From contig NZ_CP090641.1 in assembly GCF_029633825.1 (NCBI RefSeq), forward strand, positions 372,001 through 436,000: a DNA stretch of 64,000 bases, in the 5' to 3' direction. Of this stretch, positions 34,965 to 44,106 are shown in pieces (within the stretch, counting starts at the first letter, position 1; every line of letters begins with the position of its first letter). The position numbers and the translations under genes were made by a program. The DNA is from Burkholderia contaminans. GTDB taxonomy: Bacteria > Pseudomonadota > Gammaproteobacteria > Burkholderiales > Burkholderiaceae. Under the pieces are notes generated by a model. That model was not told the origin of the DNA. It did not search any database and worked only from the letters and a program-made list of their open reading frames with translations.

Positions 34965-35507
34965 ATGCGCACGCTACAACAACTGAGACTGGAGTTCCTG
35001 CAGTACAAGATCGAACCGATCGGCTGGCTCGGCGACAGCCCTTCCCGCTTCGACTTCTATACGGAAACGGCGATCGGGTGCGACACCATCCTCGAGCTCG
35101 GCGTGTTTACCGGGCTCACCACGACGGCCTTCATGCTCGCGCAACCGAAGCGCCTCGTGTCGGTCGACATTTCCGACGAGCATTTCCGAATCCGGCACGA
35201 GCTGGAGCAGGCCGCGAAGGAACTGTCGGTCGACTTCGAATTCAGGATCGCCGACGATCTGGCGATGGAGCCGCTGGCATCCGACCTGCTGTTCATCGAC
35301 ACCACGCATACGTACGAGCAGACGCTCGCCGAACTGAACCGCTTCGGCCCGCTGGCACGCAAGAAGATCGTGCTGCACGACATGACCACGGCCGGCGTGT
35401 ACCAGGCCGTGTTCCAGTGGCTGTGGGACAACAAGCAGTTTCATATTACGTATCACGACAGCCGCGGCTGCGGCGCGGTCGTCTGCGAGCGCCACGTCGG
35501 CTACTGA
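34965..35507 (+). CDS. Class I SAM-dependent methyltransferase
   Basis: A 180-residue cytoplasmic protein with the SAM-binding motif I ILELGVFTGLTTT (residues 42-54), an acidic end of strand 2 in VSVDIS, and LLFIDTTHTYEQT, the His-containing motif of Methyltransf_24-like enzymes that act on sugars or small molecules. AAGGA at 34954-34958 supports ATG 34965. The glycosyltransferase-like gene begins 27 bases after its stop, so they form a pair likely acting on the same surface glycan or glycopeptide. Confidence 0.8.
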   Translation: MRTLQQLRLEFLQYKIEPIGWLGDSPSRFDFYTETAIGCDTILELGVFTGLTTTAFMLAQPKRLVSVDISDEHFRIRHELEQAAKELSVDFEFRIADDLAMEPLASDLLFIDTTHTYEQTLAELNRFGPLARKKIVLHDMTTAGVYQAVFQWLWDNKQFHITYHDSRGCGAVVCERHVGY

Positions 35508-35534
35508 GTCGGGCACGCACACCGGGGAACGAAC

Positions 35535-36788
35535 ATGCATTCGAGCGAGCACGCGGTCTGCGTGGCGATCAACGACAACAACCGCGCCTGGTACGAAATG
35601 CTCGTGCCGTTCCTGCTGTCGCTGCGGCACACCGGCTACGACGGCCGGATCGCGGTGATCGGCTACGGCCTCTCCGAACGCAAGCGGCAGATCCTGACGA
35701 GCCAGTCGGTCGACGTGATCGAGGCATCGGGCACGTATGCGCTGCCGGTCGGGCGCTTCATCGAGGCCGCCGAGTATTGCGCCCGCAACCCGCAGATCCG
35801 CAAGCTCGCGCTGTACGACGCTGACATCTGGTTCTGCGCGCCGGGGTTCGACCTGTTCTCGCAGATCGGCGACGACCGGATCCACGCGTGCCCCGACCCT
35901 CTGTTCTGCACGTTCGTCGTCACGCCGCTGATCGGCGAGCGGCGCGACCATCACTGGCGTCTCGTCGTCGACGAAGTCTCCGCGCGCCACGGCGGCGCGT
36001 TGCAGGCCGGGCTCGTGGCCGGGACCGCCGATGCCTGGACCCGCTACGCCGGCCACCTGCGCGACTGCATCGCGCGCATCGGCACCGATTTCCAGGAATG
36101 CTTCGGAATCGATACGACCTTCCTGCACCTGTGGAGCGCACAGGGTGAAACGGCGCTGCTCGATCCGGTCCAGAACTTCGTCAGCAAGTACGGCATTCAC
36201 GAAGCGTTCGACGCAAGCACCGGCACGACGACGCTCCGGTATCACGGCGAGCCGATCCGCGCGCTGCACATGACCGGCGATATCCGCTTCCTCGACCGGT
36301 GGCGCTACTACGCGAACCACACCGACGCCGCGCTGCGCGACGGCATCCCGTTCGCGCTGTCGGACGGTACGCCGGTGCAATCCGACGCGGTTGCCGCGCG
36401 CATCGCGACGACCGGCTACATGCGCTCGGCCGGGCTGACCGTCGCGGCTGCGGCGATCGAGGAAAGCACCGGCGCCTACCTGCAGGCGATCGACGAACCC
36501 GGCGGCACGATGCTGATCGGCAGCGGGAACCACGAAATCGTGCTCACCGCGACCCGCGACATCGCGCGGCTGAACGTCTACGTCACGCATCCATCCGGCT
36601 CGCCGTCGCCGCTGCTGTGCGAAGTGCTGGTCGACGGGCAGCCCCAGCGCAAGGGCACCGAACTGATGGCGCACTTCTGGTATCAGGTCGTGGCCGGCAC
36701 TGTCATCACGCTGCGCTCGACGAGCCTCGGCGGCCAGCAGTGCAACGTGATCTGGCGGCTGCGCGAGGCGCCGGACATGCAGCAGTAG
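35535..36788 (+). CDS. GT-A-fold glycosyltransferase-like protein
   Basis: A 417-residue cytoplasmic protein. The N-terminal 250 residues have the pattern of a nucleotide-diphospho-sugar transferase: VAINDNNRAWYEMLVPFLLS at the start and the DxD metal/nucleotide motif in LALYDADIWF (Asp95, Asp97). Residues from about 290 onward look like a separate beta-rich domain. It follows the methyltransferase gene closely. The acceptor is unknown; a role in decorating a surface structure is inferred. Confidence 0.65.
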   Translation: MHSSEHAVCVAINDNNRAWYEMLVPFLLSLRHTGYDGRIAVIGYGLSERKRQILTSQSVDVIEASGTYALPVGRFIEAAEYCARNPQIRKLALYDADIWFCAPGFDLFSQIGDDRIHACPDPLFCTFVVTPLIGERRDHHWRLVVDEVSARHGGALQAGLVAGTADAWTRYAGHLRDCIARIGTDFQECFGIDTTFLHLWSAQGETALLDPVQNFVSKYGIHEAFDASTGTTTLRYHGEPIRALHMTGDIRFLDRWRYYANHTDAALRDGIPFALSDGTPVQSDAVAARIATTGYMRSAGLTVAAAAIEESTGAYLQAIDEPGGTMLIGSGNHEIVLTATRDIARLNVYVTHPSGSPSPLLCEVLVDGQPQRKGTELMAHFWYQVVAGTVITLRSTSLGGQQCNVIWRLREAPDMQQ

Positions 36789-36807
36789 GCTGCCGGCCCG
36801 CGGCCGT

Positions 36808-38115
36808 TCAATTGAAGGCCGCCCACACCAGGTACGCATTCAACCCGACGATCACGACCGTCGCCGCACCGGCGACGATCCGCATCGGCATCCGCATCGC
36901 ATAAGCGCCCATCACGTCCGCGCGCGCCGACAGCAACAGCAGCGCGATCATCGGCAGCGGCAGCACGAAACTCAGCACGACCTGGCTCACGACCATCGCG
37001 CGCGTGACGTCGCAGCCGAGCGCGACCACCGCGAATGCGGGCACGACCGTCACCGCGCGCCGCACCCAGACCGGCATGCGGCGGTGGGTGAAGCCCTGCA
37101 TCACGACCTGCCCGGCCATCGTGCCCACCACCGAACTCGACACGCCCGACGTCAGCAGCGCGACGAGAAACAGCGCGCCGGCCGCCGGCCCGAGCACCGG
37201 GATCAGCGTGTGATACGCGTCGCCGATGTCGGTCATGCCCGGCGCGCTCGCGTGAAACGCCGACGACGCCATCATCACCATCGCGAGATTCACGAACCCG
37301 GCCAGCCCGAGCGCGACGACGACCTCGCGGTTCGAGAAACGCACGAGCCGCCGCCGCTCCGCGTCGTCGCGCGGCGCGTTGCGATCCTGCGTGAGACCCG
37401 AATGCAGATACAGCGTGTGCGGCATGATCGTCGCGCCGATGATCCCCACCGCGATCGTCAGCGCCGCATGATCCGGAATCTGCGGGACGACCAGGTGAAA
37501 CGCGGCCGCATGCCAATCTTGCGGCGCGATCAGCAGCTCACCGAGATAGCACGCGCCGATCACGCCGACCAGCGCCGCGATCGCGGCTTCCAGCGGCCGG
37601 AAGCCGCGCTTTTCGAGCGCGAGGATCGCGCCGGTCGCGAGCGCCGTCGCGATCATCCCCGTGAACAGCGACAGGTGGCACAACAGCCCGAATGCGAGCG
37701 CGCCGCCGAGGAATTCGGCGAGGTCGGTCGCCATCGCGGCGATCTCGGACGCGACCCACATGCCCCACACGACCGGCGCGGGAAAGCGGTCGCGGCACAG
37801 CTCCGCGAGATTGCGGCCGGTCACGATGCCGAGCTTCGCCGACATCGCCTGGAACAGCATCGCGATCGCGTTCGCGGCCAGCACGACCCACAGCAGCCGG
37901 TAGCCGTACGCGGCGCCGGCCTGGATGTTGGTCGCGAAGTTGCCGGGATCCATGTAGCCGATCGACGCGATCACGGCCGGGCCGACGAACGGCAGCAGCG
38001 CGGCGACGCCGGTGCGGCGGCCTTCCAGCGCGGCGCGCGCCGCGCCGTCGGTGTGCCCGGTGGGCAGGTCCGGCAGCGCGAAGCCGCCGGCAGGTTTGCT
38101 CGTGACGGGAATCAT
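36808..38115 (-). CDS. mntH: Nramp-family Mn2+/H+ symporter
   Basis: A 435-residue inner-membrane transporter of the Nramp family. It shows the metal-site motif YMDPGNFATN in the first helix and MPHTLYLHS in helix 6, both diagnostic for MntH-type importers of Mn2+ (and Fe2+). ATG 38115 gives the usual N terminus; longer in-frame starts overlap the upstream gene. It lies 83 bases downstream of the oxalate decarboxylase gene on the same strand, which suggests that the operon supplies Mn2+ for that Mn-dependent enzyme. Confidence 0.92.
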   Translation of the reverse strand: MIPVTSKPAGGFALPDLPTGHTDGAARAALEGRRTGVAALLPFVGPAVIASIGYMDPGNFATNIQAGAAYGYRLLWVVLAANAIAMLFQAMSAKLGIVTGRNLAELCRDRFPAPVVWGMWVASEIAAMATDLAEFLGGALAFGLLCHLSLFTGMIATALATGAILALEKRGFRPLEAAIAALVGVIGACYLGELLIAPQDWHAAAFHLVVPQIPDHAALTIAVGIIGATIMPHTLYLHSGLTQDRNAPRDDAERRRLVRFSNREVVVALGLAGFVNLAMVMMASSAFHASAPGMTDIGDAYHTLIPVLGPAAGALFLVALLTSGVSSSVVGTMAGQVVMQGFTHRRMPVWVRRAVTVVPAFAVVALGCDVTRAMVVSQVVLSFVLPLPMIALLLLSARADVMGAYAMRMPMRIVAGAATVVIVGLNAYLVWAAFN

Positions 38116-38198
38116 GGTGAGGTTCCGTTCGAATGAGGAAGGCTTCCTGATGTTCGGCGTCGTGGCCGGCATGCCGCCTGCCGGCCATGGCGGCGGCG

Positions 38199-39455
38199 TT
38201 ACAGCGGCACGACGTCGGGACGGTTGCGCGGAAACTGCGCGATCACGTCCGGCGCGACGTTCAGGTGTGCTTCGACGAGCTGCGGCGGCGTATGCGCGAG
38301 CCAGTCGGACAGCGACACTTCCGCATAGCGGTCGGTCTTGAAGATCTCGAGGAACACCAGGTCGGTGCTGCCGGTGTTCTGCACGTAGTGCCCGAGGCTC
38401 TTCTTCACGTAGCCGACGTCGCCCGCACGGAAGTCGGCCGTCTGCGCCTTCGGCCCCGTGTCGAACACGGTCATCCGTGCGTCGCCCTGCAGGTAGTACT
38501 GCCATTCGTCCGCGTTCGGATGCCAATGCAGCTCGCGCATGCCGCCCGGATGCACGGTGACGAGCGCCGCCGCGACCGTGGTCGACACGTTGAAGTTCGT
38601 GCTGTCCGCGATCCTCACTTCGCCGCCGCGGGTCTTCCTGACCGGCTTCATGTCGCCGAGCGAGAAGATGAACGGATGCGGCGGCGCCCCGGCCGACGAT
38701 ACCGATGCGCGCTGCGCCTCCGCGAGCGGGCCCGGTTCGTCGCCCTGGAAGATCCACAGGTTGTCGAGCGGAATGTTCCTGAACGCGTCGGCCGGTACGC
38801 CGAAGTTCAGTGCGAGCACGTCGGGCGGCGTGTGCGCGATCCAGTCGGTCAGCAGCAGCGTGTTGAATTCGGACGCGCGGCCGTTATCGAACGCGAGCAG
38901 GAATTCGGCGCCATCGGTGCCGATGCCCTGCAGCGAATGCGGCAGGCCGGGCGGGAAATACCAGAGATCGCCGGTCTTCACGTCCTGCACCGACGGCCGG
39001 CCGAGTTCGTCGAGCACCGTGATCCGGCAGCGGCCGTCGAGCATGATGGCCCACTCGGCCTGCTGGTGCCAGTGCATCTCGCGAATGCCGCCGCGGGTGA
39101 GGCGCATGTTGACGCCGGATATGGTTTCGGAAATCGCAAAATCGTCCTGCGTGACTTCACGTGCCCATCCGCCATTTTGAATACGTTTATGCGCATTATT
39201 GAATGACGCCCAGAATAATGGCATCCCGTTGATATCGGTAGCCGGCGGATCCTGAAAGGACGGAAATTGATTGGCAATTGCCGGATTTTTGGGCCCCGGG
39301 TCGGTCAGGCTCTGGCGGTTGCGCGCATTCACCGCGCCTTCCGGCGGGCGGTCCGGATTGCCGAACGAGGCAGCCTTGGCCGATACCGCGATACCCGCGG
39401 CAGCAATGGCGCCGGCCGTTCCCGCCAGCATCTTGCGTCGAGAAAGATTCGTCAT
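38199..39455 (-). CDS. oxdC: Tat-exported bicupin oxalate decarboxylase
   Basis: A 418-residue bicupin that converts oxalate to formate and CO2 with Mn2+. A twin-arginine signal is visible (SRRKML, residues 5-10). Cupin 1 has the metal ligands His128, His130, Glu134 and His173; cupin 2 has HWHPNADEW and later GHYVQN. The lid segment that decides decarboxylase versus oxidase reads SEFNT (195-199), keeping the catalytic Glu of the B. subtilis SENST lid. GAGGAAACC precedes the start. Export to the periplasm and the downstream mntH gene fit an oxalate-handling operon. Confidence 0.88.
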   Translation of the reverse strand: MTNLSRRKMLAGTAGAIAAAGIAVSAKAASFGNPDRPPEGAVNARNRQSLTDPGPKNPAIANQFPSFQDPPATDINGMPLFWASFNNAHKRIQNGGWAREVTQDDFAISETISGVNMRLTRGGIREMHWHQQAEWAIMLDGRCRITVLDELGRPSVQDVKTGDLWYFPPGLPHSLQGIGTDGAEFLLAFDNGRASEFNTLLLTDWIAHTPPDVLALNFGVPADAFRNIPLDNLWIFQGDEPGPLAEAQRASVSSAGAPPHPFIFSLGDMKPVRKTRGGEVRIADSTNFNVSTTVAAALVTVHPGGMRELHWHPNADEWQYYLQGDARMTVFDTGPKAQTADFRAGDVGYVKKSLGHYVQNTGSTDLVFLEIFKTDRYAEVSLSDWLAHTPPQLVEAHLNVAPDVIAQFPRNRPDVVPL

Positions 39456-39644
39456 GGTTTCCTCTTCATTCCTGAGATTGAGCGAATTTCCATTACGGAA
39501 CACATGCCGTTTTTCGGATTATCGAAAATCGAACATCCCGTGACGCAAGTTAAATACAATTCACGTTAAAACTTAAATGAATTATTAACCTGAATTAATG
39601 AGTAAATCTGATCCGCTTTAATTTTGTAATGATTGCCAGCCCGC

Positions 39645-39695
39645 CAATTATTCCTGTCAGGCATATTTTGCGTTTATGCCTGACAGGAATAATTG
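39645..39695. repeat. Long perfect inverted repeat in the oxdC/rpiR intergenic region
   Basis: Arms 39645-39665 and 39675-39695 pair over 21 bases without mismatch, with a 9-nt loop. The repeat lies between two divergent genes in AT-rich DNA, 190 bases from one start and 146 from the other, and no T-run follows on either side, so it is not an ordinary terminator. It may be a large operator, a MITE-like remnant or a structured RNA element. The rest of 39456-39840 holds only the dyad at 39792. Confidence 0.8.
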
Positions 39696-39791
39696 CCCCG
39701 CCTGCCCCTCCCATCCGCCGATCACCCTTTCGACCCTATCACCCACCCTCACACCATAGTTTTTATCCGCTGGCGCGAATGATTTTGGCTT

Positions 39792-39836
39792 TGTTAGATG
39801 GATGACATTCCATCACCAGACGACAACGATCTAACA
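39792..39836 (+). promoter_or_regulatory. Nested dyad just upstream of the rpiR gene
   Basis: TGTTAGAT (39792-39799) is the complement of ATCTAACA (39829-39836), and inside it GATGGA (39797-39802) pairs with TCCATC (39809-39814). The outer site ends four bases before the ATG. It is a candidate binding site for the RpiR regulator itself. Confidence 0.5.
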
Positions 39837-39840
39837 GCCG

Positions 39841-40722
39841 ATGACCTGCGCGTTTGCCCGTACCGTCGAATCCCGCTATGCCGAGCTGACGCCGACCGCC
39901 AAGCGCATCGCGAGCTACATGCTCGCGAACCTCGACCGGCTCGGGCTCGAGACGGCCGACCAGATCGCGCAGCAGGCCGGCACCAGCGGCATCTCGGTGG
40001 GGCGATTCCTGCGCAGCGTCGGCTACCGCAACCTCGACGACCTGAAGCGCGAGCTGCGCGGCGGCGGCGACCGCCCGTGGATGATCACCGACCGGCTCGA
40101 CGAATACCGTCGCATCTCCGGGACGCCATCGGCCGGAGCCGGCGGCAACGACAGTGCAGGCCCGCTCGCGTCGTCGCTCGAGCGCGAGCTGGATGCGATC
40201 CGCCACGTGTACCGGCTCGCCGAAGGCCCCGTGTTCGCGCAGGTGGCCGACCGGATCGCGCATGCGGACGCCGTGTTCATCCTCGGCATCCAGTCGACGC
40301 GCGGGATCAGCAACGCGTTCAGCAGCTACCTCGAGTACCTGCGCCCGCGCGTGTTCTATTCCGATGGCCAGTCGGGCTCGTACGTCGATTCGCTGAACTC
40401 GGAATTCGAGCGGCCGTACTGCATCGTCACCGATACGCGCGCGTATTCGCGCAGTGCGCGCCGCTATTGCCAGGCGGCCGCCGAGCGCGGGCAGCCGTTC
40501 GCGCTGGTCACCGATCTCTCGTGCCCGTGGGCGCGCGACTGGCCGGCCGACCTGTTGCAGGTGAAGACCGACGTCGGCCAGTTCTGGGATTCGCTCGCGC
40601 CGCTCACCTGCCTGTTCAACCTGCTGATCACGGCCGTGGTCGACCGTCTCGGCCCGGCAATCGACCGGCGCATCGCGCGCAACCGCGAACTGCAGCACAC
40701 GTTCGATCAATTCGAATCCTGA
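39841..40722 (+). CDS. RpiR/MurR-family regulator of the ddp operon
   Basis: A 293-residue protein: an N-terminal helix-turn-helix of the RpiR type (residues 1-80, with TADQIAQQAGTSGISVGRFLRSVGY) and a C-terminal SIS sugar-phosphate-binding-like domain (AVFILGIQSTRGISNAFSSYL). RpiR regulators usually sense phosphosugars or cell-wall sugars such as MurNAc-6-phosphate. Its position at the head of the D-Ala-D-Ala utilisation genes, with the ddpX frame beginning right after its stop, points to control of that operon by a wall-derived metabolite. Confidence 0.88.
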   Translation: MTCAFARTVESRYAELTPTAKRIASYMLANLDRLGLETADQIAQQAGTSGISVGRFLRSVGYRNLDDLKRELRGGGDRPWMITDRLDEYRRISGTPSAGAGGNDSAGPLASSLERELDAIRHVYRLAEGPVFAQVADRIAHADAVFILGIQSTRGISNAFSSYLEYLRPRVFYSDGQSGSYVDSLNSEFERPYCIVTDTRAYSRSARRYCQAAAERGQPFALVTDLSCPWARDWPADLLQVKTDVGQFWDSLAPLTCLFNLLITAVVDRLGPAIDRRIARNRELQHTFDQFES

Positions 40723-40746
40723 ATGCGAGTGCCTTCCGAACCGCCG

Positions 40747-41310
40747 ATGAACGCTCACCGCCTCGTTGAAATCACGCCTGCCACGCATCGCGTCGACATC
40801 GATCTCGTCTACGCGACCGACCGCAACCTGACCGGCAAGCCGATCTACCGCCACGCGCACTGCCTGCTGCTGGCGCCGGCCGAAACCGCACTGCGCCGCG
40901 CGGTGGACATCGCGGCCCAAGCCGGCTTCACGCTGCGCATCTACGACGCATACCGGCCGCCGCAGGCGCAGCAGATGCTGTGGGATTTCCTGCCCGATCC
41001 GAATTTCATCGCCGATCTCGGCCGCGGCTCGAATCACAGCCGCGGCACCGCGCTCGACCTGACGCTCGTCGGCGCGGACGGCGAACCGCTCGACATGGGC
41101 ACCGGTTTCGACGAGATGGTCGCCGCCTCCGGCCACTTCCACGCGGGGCTGCCGCAAGCCGTGCAGCGCAATCGCCTGCTGCTGCTCGGCGTGATGCACG
41201 CGGCCGGCTTCGCGCACATCGACAGCGAATGGTGGCACTACGAATTGCCGGGCTCACGCGCGCTGCCGCAGATCGACAATGCCGACAGCGGCCCGTGGCA
41301 CCTGATGTGA
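40747..41310 (+). CDS. ddpX: D-alanyl-D-alanine dipeptidase
   Basis: A 187-residue zinc dipeptidase of the VanX/DdpX family that splits D-Ala-D-Ala. The catalytic Arg70 in YDAYRP, zinc ligands His97 and Asp104 in SNHSRGTALD, the general base Glu161 and ligand His164 in EWWH are all visible. There is no signal peptide, so it acts in the cytoplasm after import by DdpABCDF. An in-frame ATG at 40723 directly after the rpiR stop would add eight residues; neither start has a clear ribosome site. Confidence 0.93.
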   Translation: MNAHRLVEITPATHRVDIDLVYATDRNLTGKPIYRHAHCLLLAPAETALRRAVDIAAQAGFTLRIYDAYRPPQAQQMLWDFLPDPNFIADLGRGSNHSRGTALDLTLVGADGEPLDMGTGFDEMVAASGHFHAGLPQAVQRNRLLLLGVMHAAGFAHIDSEWWHYELPGSRALPQIDNADSGPWHLM

Positions 41311-41356
41311 TGCACGTCCCCCTTCCCGTTCACGTTCGACAACCGATGGAGCGACC

Positions 41357-42958
41357 ATGAATTTCCTGACATCCCGGCTCGTCGCGGCGCTGGCCGCCGC
41401 GTCCGTTCTCGCCGCCGTTCCGCTTTCCGCCGCGCGCGCGGAAACGCCGAAGGACATGTTCGTGATGGCCACGCTGCTCGACGAATTCACGACGCTGGAC
41501 CCGGGCGAGATCTACGAACTGGTGCCGGAGGAGTACGTCGCGAACACGTATGACCGGCTCGTGCGCGTCGACCTGCGCGACCCGTCGAAATTCAACGGCG
41601 ACGTCGCGCAGTCGTGGACGGTGAGCACCGACGGGCTGACCTACACGTTCAAGCTGCGCCCCGGCCTCAAGTTCCACTCGGGCAACCCGCTGACGGCCGA
41701 CGACGTCGCCTGGTCGATCCAGCGTGCGGTGCTGCTCGACAAGGGCCCGGCCGCCGTGCTGACCGGCATCGGGCTCACGAAGGCGAACGTCGTCGCCAAC
41801 GTGAAGAAGCTCGACGACCTGACGGTTTCGGTCACGACCGACCAGAAATACGCACCGACCTTCGTGCTGAACGTGCTCGGCTCGTGGCCCGCATCGGTGG
41901 TCGACAAGAAGCTGCTGCTGTCGCACCAGCAGGGCAACGATTTCGGCAACGCGTGGCTGAAGACCAACGAAGCCGGCTCCGGCGGCTACAAGCTCGTGAA
42001 ATGGACGGCCGGCGACAGCGTCGTGCTGCAGCGCTTCGATGGCTACCGTCTGCCGCTCGCGATGAAGCGCATCGTGCTGCGCCACGTGCCCGAAGCCGCG
42101 AGCCAGCGCCTGCTGCTGGAAAACGGCGATGTCGACGCGGCGCGCGACCTGAGCCCCGACGATCTGGCGTCGGTCGTGAAATCCGGCAAGGCGAAGGTGT
42201 CGGCCTCGCCGCAGGCGACGCTGCTGTATCTCGGCCTGAACACGAAGAACCCGACGCTCGCGAAACCGGACGTGCAGGAAGCGCTGAAGTGGTTGGTCGA
42301 CTATGCGGGCATCCAGGGCAACGTGGTGAAGACGACCTACAAGGTCCACCAGACGTTCCTGCCCGAAGGCTTCCTCGGCACGCTGAACGCGAACCCGTAC
42401 AAGCTCGACGTCGCGAAGGCGAAGGCGCTGCTCGCGAAGGCCGGCGTGCCGAACGGCTTTTCGGTGACGATGGACGTGCGCAACGATTATCCGTACACCG
42501 AAATCGCGCAGGCCGTGCAGGCGAACTTCGCGCAAGCCGGCATCAAGGTGCAGCTGATCCCCGGCGACAACAAGCAGACGCTCGCGAAATACCGCGCGCG
42601 CCAGCACGACATCTACATCGGCGAATGGTCGGCCGACTACATCGATCCGCACAGCAACGCGCAGGGTTTTGCGTGGAATCCGGACAATTCCGACAAGTCG
42701 AGCTATAAAATGCTGGCCTGGCGCAACAGCTGGGACATCCCGCAACTGACGAAGGAAACCGACACGGCGCTCGCCGAACCGACCGCCGCGAAACGCGCGC
42801 AACGGTACCAGGCGATGCAGAAGGACATGCTCGCGCGCTCGCCGTTCGTGATCATGTTCGAGAAAGTCGCGCAGGTCGCGACGCGGCCCGGCGTGAGCGG
42901 GCTCGAAGTCGGGCCGATCAACGATCTCGTGTCGTACCGCAACCTGAAGAAGCAATAA
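41357..42958 (+). CDS. ddpA: D-Ala-D-Ala dipeptide ABC transporter, binding protein
   Basis: A 533-residue periplasmic binding protein of family 5 with a signal peptide ending SAARAE. The lobe segments FKLRPGLKFHSGNPLTADDVAW and later DIYIGEWSADYIDPHSNAQGF are typical for dipeptide binding. It is followed at 11 bases by the permease gene and preceded by ddpX, the gene order of the E. coli ddp operon. A close paralogue without transporter genes lies at 33206. Confidence 0.92.
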   Translation: MNFLTSRLVAALAAASVLAAVPLSAARAETPKDMFVMATLLDEFTTLDPGEIYELVPEEYVANTYDRLVRVDLRDPSKFNGDVAQSWTVSTDGLTYTFKLRPGLKFHSGNPLTADDVAWSIQRAVLLDKGPAAVLTGIGLTKANVVANVKKLDDLTVSVTTDQKYAPTFVLNVLGSWPASVVDKKLLLSHQQGNDFGNAWLKTNEAGSGGYKLVKWTAGDSVVLQRFDGYRLPLAMKRIVLRHVPEAASQRLLLENGDVDAARDLSPDDLASVVKSGKAKVSASPQATLLYLGLNTKNPTLAKPDVQEALKWLVDYAGIQGNVVKTTYKVHQTFLPEGFLGTLNANPYKLDVAKAKALLAKAGVPNGFSVTMDVRNDYPYTEIAQAVQANFAQAGIKVQLIPGDNKQTLAKYRARQHDIYIGEWSADYIDPHSNAQGFAWNPDNSDKSSYKMLAWRNSWDIPQLTKETDTALAEPTAAKRAQRYQAMQKDMLARSPFVIMFEKVAQVATRPGVSGLEVGPINDLVSYRNLKKQ

Positions 42959-42968
42959 GATTCGCCGC

Positions 42969-44039
42969 ATGTCGACTCCCGCCTCCTCCCTCGAAGCACT
43001 GCGCACGCTGCCCGCGCGGCGCCCGGCCGTGCGCTGGGCCTTGCGCGTGCTGCGCTGGGCGCTCACGCTCGCCGTCACGTTCGCGGGGCTGCTCGCGCTG
43101 ACGTTCGTGATCGGCCGCAAGGTGCCGATCGATCCCGTGCTCGCGATCCTCGGCGATCGCGCGTCGGCCGAGGCGTACGCGGCCGAACGCATCGCGCTCG
43201 GCCTCGACAAGCCGCTCGTCACGCAATTCCTGATCTATGCGCGCGACGTGCTGCACGGCAATCTCGGCATGTCGCTGCTGACCGCGAACCCCGTGCTCGA
43301 CGACATCAAGCGCGTGTTCCCGGCCACGCTCGAACTGGCGACGATCGCGACGCTGATCGGCATCGCGATCGGCGTGCCGCTCGGCGTCGCGGCGGCCGTG
43401 AAGCACAACCGGCCGATCGACCACGTCGCGCGCTTCGTCGGGCTGATCGGCAATTCAGTGCCGGTGTTCTGGCTCGGCCTGATGGGGCTGCTGCTGTTCT
43501 ACGCGCGGCTGCACTGGGTCGGTGGGCCCGGCCGGCTCGATCCCGTGTACGACGGGATGGTCGACCCGCGCACGGGCAGCCTGCTGATCGACGCGGCACT
43601 CGCGGGCGAGTGGGACGTGTTCCGCAACGCGGTGTCGCACATCGCGCTGCCGGCCGCGATCCTCGGCTACTACTCGGTCGCGTACCTGAGCCGGATGACG
43701 CGCTCGTTCATGCTCGACCAGCTGAGCCAGGAATACATCGTCACCGCGCGCGCGAAGGGCTTGTCTGAGCGCCGCGTGATCTGGCGGCATGCGTTCGGCA
43801 ACATCATGGTGCCGCTGCTCACCGTGATCGCGCTCACGTACAGCAACCTGCTCGAAGGCTCGGTGCTGACCGAGATCGTGTTCGCGTGGCCCGGGCTCGG
43901 TTCGTACCTGACCGGCGCGCTGCTGAACGCCGACATGAACGCGGTGCTCGGCGCGACGCTCGTGATCGGCGCGATGTTCATCACCGTCAACCTGCTGACC
44001 GACGCGCTGTACCGCGTGTTCGATCCGCGTGCGCGCTGA
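42969..44039 (+). CDS. ddpB: D-Ala-D-Ala ABC transporter, permease subunit B
   Basis: A 356-residue inner-membrane protein of the DppB type. It has an N-terminal helix, a long periplasmic segment and the permease domain with the EAA loop YIVTARAKGLSERRVIWRHAFGN that contacts the ATPases. It forms a heterodimeric pore with the next gene product. The family usually has about 340 residues, so the length is normal. Confidence 0.92.
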   Translation: MSTPASSLEALRTLPARRPAVRWALRVLRWALTLAVTFAGLLALTFVIGRKVPIDPVLAILGDRASAEAYAAERIALGLDKPLVTQFLIYARDVLHGNLGMSLLTANPVLDDIKRVFPATLELATIATLIGIAIGVPLGVAAAVKHNRPIDHVARFVGLIGNSVPVFWLGLMGLLLFYARLHWVGGPGRLDPVYDGMVDPRTGSLLIDAALAGEWDVFRNAVSHIALPAAILGYYSVAYLSRMTRSFMLDQLSQEYIVTARAKGLSERRVIWRHAFGNIMVPLLTVIALTYSNLLEGSVLTEIVFAWPGLGSYLTGALLNADMNAVLGATLVIGAMFITVNLLTDALYRVFDPRAR

Positions 44040-44106
44040 GGCGCCGACTCGACATGACCGCTTCCACTCCGCTTCTTTCATCGCCCATGCCGAAGGTCCT
44101 CCGATC

